From positions 1-48,157 of the forward strand of contig JANBPT010000281.1 of assembly GCA_027575765.1 (NCBI GenBank): 48,157 bases of DNA. Reading direction: 5' to 3'. The stretch is from Tieghemiomyces parasiticus (Eukaryota > Kickxellomycota > Dimargaritomycetes > Dimargaritales > Dimargaritaceae). Both the position numbers and the translations under genes were made by a program. Shown here in pieces: positions 39,009-48,157 of the stretch. A model generated the notes under the pieces. That model saw nothing but the letters and a program-made list of their open reading frames with translations, was not told where the DNA came from and did no database searches. Every line of letters starts with the position of its first letter. The first letter of the stretch is position 1.

Positions 39009-41294
39009 ATGCCACGTAGTCTCCCCGCCTCGCCCACGGCCTCCCGGAGCCGGCAGGGCAGCCGCTACCTAGACGTGACCCCAGTCGGCACCAATCAGAC
39101 CACCACCAGCACCATTAGCTCCACCTCCCAGCAGCTGTCCCCACGCAATTCCGTGGGGACAGGCGGCTCCCTCTCTCCACGCTCCTCCGTCTCGTCCCTC
39201 CGCTCTGAAGGCCCCAGCGACAATGAGCAGGAGGCCGACGACACCAAGCGCCGCTTTGGGTTCCGGTTGCCCTTTTTTAGTCGTAAGCTCAATTTTTCAT
39301 TAGACCTCAAACGCAGTCCGAGTCGTGAGGAGAACGGCGGCGAGGCCAGCGGGGCTAGCTCCCGACGCCCCGAGGGCCGCCGCCCGCAACGCTCCGCCAA
39401 ACCCCGCAGCCGGAGTAAGAGTAGCACTCGTCAGCGATCGCGGGCCGCTTCGGTAACCTACCTCGATAACATGGCCCTGGACCACGTTGCACCCCTTACC
39501 CCGGAGGAAATGACTACCTTACTCACCCGTAACGCCGCCGGGTGGAACGGTGCCGAGCTCGTATCCCCATCCGTGGCCAACATCACCTTTACTACCCCGA
39601 CCAGCGTCCGGTTACCCGATATCCCAGCTATCCGCGTGTCTACCGCGAGCAGCAGCGACGTGGCGCCCCCCGTCGAGTCACCCGACGCTGAGGATGTCCC
39701 GCCCGGGGTCATTCGCCGTCTCGACTTTAACCAAGTGCCTAGTGCCAACCCTGTGGAGGACCGGTACAGTCGTACTCACGTAAGTGTCCCCGGCGGTCGC
39801 ACTCGGTGGCACATTATCGGTATCTACGACGGCCACAGCGGCCACCAGACCGCAGAATATATTGCCCGCTGGCTCCCGGAGAAGATTAGCGCGGCGCTCC
39901 GTGGCGCCTTCTACCCCAAGGTCCATTCCCCGTCGGCATCGGATCCGGCCAATGTGGCGAACGGACTGGCTGCGTGCACTCTAAACCCGTTGGCATCGGA
40001 TCCGACCTGTGGCAATGGGGATATGCCGGACATTCGCGAGATCCTCCAGAGTTGCTTTGTCGAGATGGACCGTGAGATTGTCCATGACGCCCTGCACCGG
40101 TTTGTGGATGATCCGGCGCACGGCCGTAACCAGCTCTTTCCGGCTATCACCGGCTCCTGTGCCGTGGTAGCCGTTGTGGATGATTTCACTGGCGAACTCT
40201 TCGTGGCGCATTGTGGTGACAGCCGGGCCATCCTTGGCGTCCAAAAGGCAGCCATCCCGGCCCCTGGCTCGGTTCCCGACCCGACCTCCCCGTACAGCCC
40301 GCGCCTTGCCGCCACGGGCGGCAGCCCTCACGAGGTGACGACGCAGCTGGCGGCCGTACAGCTCCCCCACCGGCCCACTGCGGTAGATTCTCCCTGGTGT
40401 TGGAGGGCCATCCAGCTCACCAGCGATCATAACGCGGCCATCGAGCTGGAACGCATGCGGCTCAACCGCGAACATATGGACGGCGTATCGGTGGTGATCA
40501 GCGATCGCGTCCTGGGCCTGCTGGCGGTTACACGCGCGTTTGGCGACGCTAGCTTTAAGTGGCATCGCCACCTCGTCCAGGCCATTTATCCGGGTCTCTA
40601 CGCCGACAAAAAGTGCCCGGATCCCCAGGCGGTCATTTCGCCTCCTTATATCACAGCCCGCCCTGACGTGTTCCGCCTCAAGCTGCGCCCACAGGACCGG
40701 TTCCTGGTGCTGGCCACCGACGGGTTGTTTGAAGGCCTATCGAACGAATTGGTCGCCGAGCTTGTGGGCGGGTTTTACGAACAGGTAGTTAATCCAAACC
40801 TGCAAGACCAGGATCCCGGCCCGGCATCGCTAGTTGCTACAGAAGACCCGGCCACCCAGTCGGCAGGCGGCGTTCCGCTCACCATATCACCCACCGTCGG
40901 TGACGACGCTGATCAACCCGTCCACCACACCCAGCCCAGTTTAGGACCGGAGACTGCCGTCTCGCCGCAAGCAATACCGGCCGGGTCGATCGATTTGGCC
41001 ACCAGCCCCGACCCGGATGACAAGTATAACTTCATGATTGACGACCCGACTTATATTCCCACTGAGGAACGCCGCCAGTTCCTCGACCCCGGCTTGAGCC
41101 ACGGCGTCCAGCGCGGGTCGCCTATCTACCAGGACGTCCCTGAGAGTGACATGTGTCGTAACGCCGCCACGTTGCTGGCAGAGAATACGTTTAACGTGAT
41201 CTCACAAGGGTCAGCGTCGGCCCTCCTCGCCCTTAAGGCGCCTGAGAGCTCTAATTATCGTGACGATGTGACAGTGGCGGTGCTTTTCTTTTGA
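39009..41294 (+). CDS. PP2C-type protein phosphatase, Ptc5/pyruvate dehydrogenase phosphatase-like
   Basis: One exon, 761 residues from the first ATG in the frame. The N-terminal 230 residues are Ser/Arg/Pro-rich and probably disordered (SRSKSSTRQRSR near 135). The PPM domain follows: EDRYSRTH, IIGIYDGHSGH (metal Asp in DGH, about residue 274), GSCAVVAVVDD, AHCGDSRAILG, LTSDHNA, VLGLLAVTRAFGDASFKWHR, FLVLATDGLFEGLS (metal Asp near 571) and finally NYRDDVTVAVLFF. The block TRAFGD.SFKW with the long loop before PDPQAVISPPYITARPDV is typical of Ptc5/PDP phosphatases, which dephosphorylate mitochondrial pyruvate dehydrogenase E1. The family often has a mitochondrial presequence; this N-terminus is basic but much longer, so location is uncertain. 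An insert of about 115 residues precedes the last block. The frame runs 36 codons upstream of 39009 from a GTG, so an unseen first exon is possible. Confidence 0.85.
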   Translation: MPRSLPASPTASRSRQGSRYLDVTPVGTNQTTTSTISSTSQQLSPRNSVGTGGSLSPRSSVSSLRSEGPSDNEQEADDTKRRFGFRLPFFSRKLNFSLDLKRSPSREENGGEASGASSRRPEGRRPQRSAKPRSRSKSSTRQRSRAASVTYLDNMALDHVAPLTPEEMTTLLTRNAAGWNGAELVSPSVANITFTTPTSVRLPDIPAIRVSTASSSDVAPPVESPDAEDVPPGVIRRLDFNQVPSANPVEDRYSRTHVSVPGGRTRWHIIGIYDGHSGHQTAEYIARWLPEKISAALRGAFYPKVHSPSASDPANVANGLAACTLNPLASDPTCGNGDMPDIREILQSCFVEMDREIVHDALHRFVDDPAHGRNQLFPAITGSCAVVAVVDDFTGELFVAHCGDSRAILGVQKAAIPAPGSVPDPTSPYSPRLAATGGSPHEVTTQLAAVQLPHRPTAVDSPWCWRAIQLTSDHNAAIELERMRLNREHMDGVSVVISDRVLGLLAVTRAFGDASFKWHRHLVQAIYPGLYADKKCPDPQAVISPPYITARPDVFRLKLRPQDRFLVLATDGLFEGLSNELVAELVGGFYEQVVNPNLQDQDPGPASLVATEDPATQSAGGVPLTISPTVGDDADQPVHHTQPSLGPETAVSPQAIPAGSIDLATSPDPDDKYNFMIDDPTYIPTEERRQFLDPGLSHGVQRGSPIYQDVPESDMCRNAATLLAENTFNVISQGSASALLALKAPESSNYRDDVTVAVLFF

Positions 41295-42051
41295 AGCCTG
41301 TGGGCATCACACATGGATTATGCGAGGCCTTGAGAAAGCTATGATTCACCTCCTCCCCCCGCTTCGATTGCCAACTATGCACTCTCTTCTCCTTCGACAT
41401 CAAGTGGATCGACCCAACGGTCAATATAAGTCAACTTTGGCTTCTATCCCCCCTCTCTCATGGTCGCTACTGCCATTCCCTCTACCTCGGCCGACCGATC
41501 CTCTATACCTACGTTATCACCCTACCAGATTATTATATTATTCCACCCCTCGACTCCTATGACATTCGCTGTTACCTTAACGTACCTTTTTTTCTTCTAT
41601 TGCTTGGATGTTTTCCTGTTCCATTCTGGAACTCGGCCTCCCATTTTCTCGGTGATTGCTTTATCTGTTTCGTGTGAACTCGTGACACACCGCTTGTTTG
41701 ATCCGCGTCGTCGTGTGTAATTATAACAATATAGTCAACCAAGGTGTCATCTTGATAACGGCAGTCCCGCTGGGGATCGATTGTCTCTTTAGATATAAAG
41801 GACGTACCGGTTGGGATCGTGGCATAAGCCCAAAAGCCGGGGGGGGGTGATGTCTTTTTTTGTAATTCCCATCACCCCCAGTCTGACTCAGAAGTTCATA
41901 CGGGATATCCTATCCGACTTTGCTGAATCGGTCAAACTAGTCGAAATTGGTTCATTAAAATTAATCATGGACTCAATAGGGCTAGCGTGTCCTATATACC
42001 AGTTAAATGCGAGCAACTGGGGGGCTTCCGCCACCCTCTCCCGCCCTGGCA
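41295..42051. other. Convergent intergenic region between PP2C and the kelch gene
   Basis: Both genes end here, so it holds two 3' UTRs. It is AT-richer than the exons. It contains a run of 9 G at 41840-41848. No polyadenylation hexamer could be assigned with confidence, and no gene is seen. Confidence 0.45.
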
Positions 42052-43919
42052 CTAACGGTAAAACTTGGTGATGCGCTTCTTAACGGGCAAGTTAGTCATG
42101 GGGTCGATAACCGACTTAGTCCGGCGGACCTTAAACCACCAGATAACAAACGTAATGAGGGCGATACCGGCGGGAATCAAAGTGGACAACAAGATGATCC
42201 TTACGGTGCTAGCCAAATTCTTATTGGGGACGGGATCACCGAGATAGGTGACCCTGCTGAAATCTTTAGCGTCGGAAGGCACCATGACGGAGAACTTGAG
42301 GTTATATACGTCCAGCATGGTCTGGGTTTCCACGTCGTAGACGAAGAGCTCGTTGCTAAGAGGATTGGGATGGTCAGCGACCGGGGGCCCATTGGTCACA
42401 TTGTTGGCCCGTGGGGCCAGACCGTAGCCGAGTTGGTCATCGACGGTGGTGCCCGTTTGGCCCATGCCGAATAGCATGTTGCGGCCGATCAGGGTGGCCG
42501 CATGACCATAACGACCTGATGGTGAGTTCGGAACCGAAACAATGCTCCATTGCCAGGGCATGGTGGTCGTGTCCAGGTAAAGAAATTGGTCGTTGACTGT
42601 CCCATTGTCGAAGACGCCCCCGAAAAAGATCAGTTTTTTTCGATAGACTAGTAAAGGAGGTGTGTGTATGGAAGGGCGGTGGAAAGTGAAGGGGTTAGTA
42701 GTTGCTTTGGGGCGATCTAGGATGGGTGAGGAGAGTAGTTCATCTGCATATCGGTGAAGGTGACCAGCTGCCAATGATACCTAGGTAGAGAAAAAAAAGG
42801 GGGATAGGTGAAGAGGAAATGATAGGCGATAAAAATGAGATAGATCGGCGCCGGTTCGTTTTAACAGTTGCCACCTATCATGAAAGAAAAGGGGAGGAGG
42901 CAGGTGCCGAACAGAGAGAGAGAGGGGCATTCGATAGATACGGAGCTCTTTGGTGGAAATCCCAGGGTCCTTCTACATCGTGTACGATTGGGAGGAGAGA
43001 GGGGTGAGGGAAATCCAGCCGATCCAATGCAACTATACCATGCAGCTTTAGCAAGAAAAAGCATCGAGCGTTGTCATCATGACTTACCAATCACTGTAGA
43101 GGCGTAAAGAGTTTTCCAGGTGGCGCCGGCGGTGGGCACGACCGACCAGGTGAGACTGTACGTATCGAGCAGATGCACTTCATCGGTTGTGGCGTCGTTA
43201 CCGAAACTGATCCCGCCTGTCACAGCGTAATGGGTTCCGTTGACCATGACACCGGTATGTCTAAACCGCGACGACGGGGTGTAGTCCTGGACGGGAACAG
43301 TGTACTGCTTGATAGTCGCGGCCTGGTAGTACATGGTAGTCCGGGACTGCTTGGCAGTAACGTTCGCGTCGGATCGCACACTCGCGAGTGAGATGGGCTC
43401 GACCCCACCAAAATAGACAGCGTAGTTGATAGCGGCCGACACGGCACCGGAGGCACCGTACCAACGACCGAGCCCGTCGTCGGCGTCGCGAGTAGACCAA
43501 TAATTATTAACCAACTTTCGGCTGTAGAGCGGCGGGGTTTCGGCCTGTGAAGGTGCCGGGTAACCTCCGTAAACCGTAAAGATGTTGATGTCGACATCGC
43601 TCACGTTGAGTGCGACGGCCCCGCTGACCAGTGGGAGTTTTGATGCCGAGGCGGCCTTGGTCCACGGTGGACTCGATGTATTGAACAGGTTGACGAGTGG
43701 AAGTCGGTAATCCTCTTGGAGGTAATTGGACGAGAGGGTTCCGTCCACGCTTGTGCGCCCACCTAGAATGAAGAGAGTGTCCTTTTTGACAAGGAAACTG
43801 TGCTCTGTAACCGCAGGGAGCGTCACGATGCTGGAACTGGTAGCGTCGTCGGCACGCAGGTGACTGAATGTCGTGGCCACAAGGAATAAGGCCGCCGCGA
43901 GGAGCCGTAGGCGCGCCAT
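42052..43919 (-). CDS. Single-pass membrane kelch-repeat protein
   Basis: Two exons, 43919-43088 and 42647-42052, encode 475 residues. The intron (42648-43087, 440 bp) starts GTAAGT, ends ACTAG and has phase 1. The splice gives LYASTVI-VYRKKLIFFGGVF, a continuous kelch blade, which supports the join. A signal peptide opens the protein (MARLRLLAAALFLVATTFSHLRADD), which fixes the start at this ATG rather than 11 codons upstream. Kelch-type blades follow (FLVKKDTLFILGGRT, FTVYGGY, YAVYFGGV, YAVTGGISFGND, LIFFGGVFDNG, HAATLIGRNMLFGMGQ), with many N-glycosylation sequons. A membrane helix (IILLSTLIPAGIALITFVIWW) near the C-terminus precedes a basic cytosolic tail. The predicted topology is an extracellular or lumenal propeller on a single helix. 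Fungal proteins of this type are common in zygomycete-grade genomes; function is unknown. Confidence 0.82.
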
Positions 43920-44706
43920 GACAGCTGTGCTTTCGATGGGGGGGAGGGACACTGGATGTGGATTACAGACGAGTGAAATAGATGAATAAGTTGGGGTGTC
44001 GGGCTAGTGCATTAAAGCTTTCGATGGCACGGGTTGAGGACTAGAAAGGGTACGATGTAATGTCGATGTCGCAGACTAGTGCTAAGATAAATAACTAAAA
44101 AAGAGTCGGTGTGATACAGTTACAATTCAGCACGAACGTTGCTGGTGAACTAAACGTTGTATGAGAGGATTGGTTGGTTGGAGGTATTGGGAAATCAGTT
44201 TGCCTATATATAAACTATGACGGCGGTCGTATATACAAGGTGTGGCGTGACTGGGGTATACATAACGAAGAGCGCAAGAGGTGTGTGATTCAATTTAGTA
44301 AACGGAGAAACCTGGCTTGAGGGATATTTATATATACAGCGAAGGAATCAAAAGTTCTAATGGGAACTTATGGAGTAGGCTCCAATCTAATTTCTCCACT
44401 CCTAGCTTCGTTCTCTCGTCGGCACTAACCGGATATCAACGGATGATTCTGATTGACCGTGGTGCGAACATCATTCCCTACGTTACTCCCTCTTTTCTCG
44501 CCCTATGCCCTATCTTCGACTCGGCACTCATATCCATAAATCCCTATCCTTTATTTGGGAGGGGGAAGTTGAAGTAGGAACTGATATAACTTCCGACTCC
44601 AGTGGTTCACTGCTCTGCGGTAAGCAAAAACTCAGGACGTCAGTATAGAAATGTTCGGGTCCCGCCGACAAAAATACTCTCCGGTCAACTAAACGTAGCA
44701 GCCAGA

Positions 44707-44748
<42 letters not shown>

Positions 44749-47534
44749 AAAGCAAGCAGAGAAATGGACCGAGGTTCTTCTCGTGGATTATATCGCGAAC
44801 CCTACCCAAGATCCGAGGAGCAACATGATCTACACGTGTCTGCCCCTGCCAACATTCCCGTTCTGCTACCAGGGGTAGACCTTCCGCCAATATTTCCTAA
44901 TGTACATAGTAAATATGTTTCATGTAGGGTCGGTTCCATAGATTATATGCCAACGTGGACAAGTAAAAATGGAAAAAAGGCACCACAAGATTCAAATAAG
45001 TAGCTATGACATTCGGACCGCACCTCACAGTTAATTATTGCCTAATTATTCTGATATTCTCACCAACGTAACCTCCAAGTCCTGGTAAGTGTGATAGTGT
45101 GAGGGTTTTGTCAGTGCTTACCTGCTTATGTATGACTCCACCAGCCAGTGTACTAGTGAAGAGGGACTGCGTGGGTGGAAAATGGGGGGTACAATAGGAT
45201 CCGATACTCAAATTTTAAGAGGTCGATCGGCATTGGTTATCTCTCTAACAGTAAATTCGGATGAGTACGTAAATTTCGGCAAAGTGTCCCCTCCACTGTC
45301 ATGCCACTATCCATCATCGGACTTAATGTACTCCCACACACTCCTTTCCTTCGCGTCCTAAACGGCTAAGTATGTCTAGACTTGTTTCAAACTAAAGCAA
45401 CGATTCATTTTGACGCCCAGGGTCGATAAAAAATACTGCCCAGATAAAGTTGGATGTTAAGCAATTACAGCGGTGAGATCTCGGCAATGCGGCGGCAACT
45501 AAAAAAAGGAGAGGAGGAGGAATGAAACTAAAAACATCACCCTTTCAAAGGATGGATATTAAGTAATGGGGATAGGGAGGGATCAGGTGGCATAATTAAA
45601 ATTTTTCTGTCGAAGGAGAGGGTCTAATCGACCACCATGTATCGTAATGATTAGCCCTACCCCCACTAACTAAGACGGGAAATAAAAAGGCCAGTAGTAG
45701 CGAACAGATGATCTCTAGGGAGAAGATCAACTGCGACCGACCTCCAGATCAAGTTAAGCCAACCAATTAGGCGTTTTGCGGTGAACACGGTATAATTGGT
45801 GTACTATATGCGAGGCGGTTAGGGGCAGGGGTGCGTGTAGAGAGAACGTTACCCGTCAAGCTCATCTAATACAGGTGGCCGATAAAGTGGCCAGCGAATC
45901 TATAATGGTAGAGATTTAGTCAAAGTACTCGTTAATATTTCTAACTCGATAAACCTTCACTATTAATTCATTTTTTCAAAAAACTGCCGCTAAAAACTCT
46001 GGGATGGCAACCTGGGGCGCTCCAATCCTCAAGTGTCCACAACTTCCGCCACCGTGACCATTTTACCGCCATCACCCCATTCTCCCAGCCACAGTTTGGC
46101 GACATCGACCAGGTGAAATCCGCAGGAGTCCAGACCAAGGCCGTAAGATATTTCTCAGCTGTAACTCAGCCGATATAATATTGATAATGGATCCCTAAGT
46201 GGTTGCAGGGCCGTTCTTGGGTGTATTATTATAGTACAACTACTGTTCTCGCTGACATGCCTTAATGGTATATTATTTGACCCAGTATTTCGGGCCGTGC
46301 ATTGTGGCGCACGCCACACACAGTGGCTGATAGACATATATTGAGGAGGGAAATGCTAGAGTTGATATCCTCTGGTATGATAAACTAGCCCAGCAAAATA
46401 AATGCGTCACCAAAAACTAGGCCCTTCTCGGGCCCTCGTGGGTCTTGGCTATTACTGAGTCATAGGAAATATTGCGCCCGATGCCTCGGTATGAAGTCTG
46501 TGAATGGTAGAGGATAATTAAAGAGAAAGTATAATAAATTGTAGTAGGTGAGTATAGGAGGACGTAGTGCTGTCACCGGAGGGTAGCTAAGAGTGAAAAG
46601 TATGGGGGAGAGTTAGCGAGGGAAGACGCGTTGGTATAACAGGCTAGGGCTTTAAACATATAACGATGCAACAGGGTAGAGGGCTGACAAAGGAGGCACC
46701 TAAGAGCACCAGAAGCTCTTGGGTTGATATAATCTGGCCTCTCAAGTTTGAATTGTATGGGCATGATAATGGAAGCGAACCGCTTAGTAACGTGTGACTA
46801 TGTCTTCATGGAATAACCAATCGACGATAGAGTAGCAAAGCACCATCAACATGAACCCAGGTAGATTTGGTGCATCTGGTGTGTTCCTATAAGCGCCACA
46901 GCTATATTCGTCGGTATTACTATAAGTTTGCTGGACCTCACATCTGTGTTAGGTGAGGCATTATATAAAAACTAGCTTTCCTAGGAATAGGGGCCAACAG
47001 AGCCAAACGGTTCCAGGATAGAGTAATCCGGGGAAACGGGTGGTAGAAGAGGGCACGGGACACCATGAAGAAAAATGAAAAGAAAGATAATGAAAACAGT
47101 TGAATGTGAGAGAGAGAGAGAGAGAGGTCGGGTCTGCCCCCGGCCTCCTTTCCTAAGTTCCCCAAGGAGTGCGGTCTATCAAGGTTCAGCGGGCCCAGTG
47201 ACCGGTGAATCACAACGGTTGGGAATAGGGGGTGACCTTAGGAGGGTTGATCCGTTAAGATCACCTCCTAGGTCCCGCTGCCACGCATCCATCAGGTCCA
47301 TCCAGTAAACAATGTAATGACATGGCACCAATACGTTACAAGGCTCTTCTCCCCCCTTTTAATATAGAGATTCACAATGCTATTATTGATAAGTAACATC
47401 TCCCGTGGTAAGCGTAGCTTTGAGTCCTAGAAATCAGCATGGCAAATAAGATCAAGGATTGTCTAAGAGGATTAATTGAACGATAATATTCGTTATAGAA
47501 TCGGATGACTCCTTACTTCACAACCTACATATTT
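43920..47534. other. Intergenic region, no gene recognised
   Basis: 3.6 kb with no gene I can support. The first part should be the kelch gene promoter. A (GA)18 tract lies at 44710-44745 and a shorter (GA)9 at 47108-47126. A frame near 45,970-46,140 (+) reads protein-like for about 55 codons but has no start, no family and no partner exon. Confidence 0.45.
44710..44745. repeat. (GA)18 microsatellite
   Basis: An uninterrupted 36-base GA tract, which reads as CT on the - strand. It lies about 790 bases upstream of the kelch start codon, on the promoter side. GA/CT tracts can act as nucleosome-excluding or factor-binding elements, but nothing here shows that. Confidence 0.9.
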
Positions 47535-48157
47535 ACCTCTTCACCATGTCGACTTCTGAATCCCCATCCCCTCCTCGCCCAAATTAACCAGGCGTGATGC
47601 GAGGGTTCTTGTTTATAACTACTATCCGGAGGAACGCAAGGCAGATGCTATTCTAAATGCTTGGACTTGTAAGCTGGGCTTGGCATTGCGTTGCCTAGCC
47701 ACCGTCAACCAGTAGCTTACTCACTTAAGTACGAGCCATTGCTAAACTTGAATGTTATGGGCTTTGGTTTGGCCACCCATCAGAGAGCCCTGAACTTTAC
47801 AGGACCGTACTTCCGGAACGGTTGGAGGACGACCCTTCACTGACTGCTGGACAGCTGGTCTATGCCTGCCGCACTTTCCCCATCACCATGCACAATGTTC
47901 TGTGCAGGGGCCCGGGGTTGCGCAGCCATGTCAATTGCTGGGTCCCCCACAACCTCACCGATGACCAGCGCCACCAGTGGGTATGTTTTTGCCACCGAGT
48001 TCCTGGAGGTGTCTAACGGAACCAGTGGCTACCGGTTCGACTTCATCACCGCAGGTGACGAAACTTGGGCGTACCTTTACGATCCCCCATGCTGGCTTGA
48101 GTCACCGGGGGTGGTGCCCTCAAGGTGGTCCTGTCCCAACTACCCGCCAAGGCCGTT
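47535..48157 (+). mobile_element. Mariner-type transposon, copy 2, cut by the window end
   Basis: This is the 5' part of a second element related to copy 1 at 4.7 kb. Shared DNA starts near 47,535 and is plain from 47,584 on (for example the stretch around GGCAGATGCTATT). An ATG at 47547 opens a frame that shifts soon after. The helix-turn-helix part reads RRDARVLVYNYYPEERKADA in one frame. Later blocks read LTDDQRH and then AGDETWAYLYDPPCW near 48050-48095. The first catalytic Asp (GDETW) is kept here, while copy 1 has lost it. It is broken by stops and frameshifts, so it too is a fossil, but less decayed. The rest lies outside the window. Confidence 0.8.

Noticed and set aside
45965..46142. 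Exon-like stretch on the + strand (DHFTAITPFSQPQFGDIDQV) followed by GTAAGA
   Set aside because: About 55 codons with no start, no partner exon and no family. Compatible with chance.

Overview
The window is nuclear DNA of a eukaryote, most likely a fungus. Eight genes are compact and apparently intronless, or have only one to three short GT-AG introns. The gene set includes a septin, an Rvs161/Hob3-type BAR protein, Pet191/COA5, an NDUFB2-type complex I subunit, the SEA/GATOR2 subunit Mio and a many-repeat RPEL protein. That mix, long pyrimidine-rich leaders and GC-rich third codon positions suggest an early-diverging (zygomycete-grade) fungus. This taxonomic call is inference; no rRNA or marker gene is present. 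No tRNA, rRNA, CRISPR or prokaryotic operon structure was seen.

Layout. 1-4.7 kb: no convincing gene. 4.7-5.7 kb: a decayed mariner-type transposon. 6.3-15.4 kb, + strand: complex I subunit NDUFB2 (2 exons), SEA/GATOR2 subunit Mio (4 exons) and a divergent septin (one coding exon, probable 5' UTR intron). 16.0-36.2 kb: eight genes all on the - strand. In order of position they are COA5/PET191 (2 exons), an NmrA-like protein, an ABC half-transporter, ribosomal protein eL38 (4 exons, the first holding only the ATG), a five-repeat RPEL protein, an Rvs161/Hob3 BAR protein, a seven-helix membrane protein with a secreted ectodomain (3 exons), and mitochondrial ribosomal protein uL10m (2 exons). 39.0-41.3 kb, +: a PP2C phosphatase of the Ptc5/PDP type. 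42.1-43.9 kb, -: a single-pass membrane kelch protein (2 exons). 44-47.5 kb: no gene seen. From 47.5 kb to the window end: the 5' part of a second mariner-type copy.

How the genes relate. There is no operon logic. Four are mitochondrial (NDUFB2, COA5, uL10m and, by family, the Ptc5-like phosphatase). Three touch the cell cortex or actin (septin, RPEL protein, BAR protein). Mio belongs to the nutrient-sensing SEA/GATOR2 complex upstream of TORC1. Two are putative surface proteins that could face the outside: the 7TM protein and the kelch protein.

The best candidate for something not well described is the 7TM protein at 30.2-32.6 kb. It joins a signal-peptide-like segment, a folded ectodomain interrupted by a long Ser/Thr/Pro/Ala-rich stretch, and seven hydrophobic helices, which is a receptor-like layout. 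All exon joins were made by eye from splice sites, reading phase and remembered family patterns. No searches were run.
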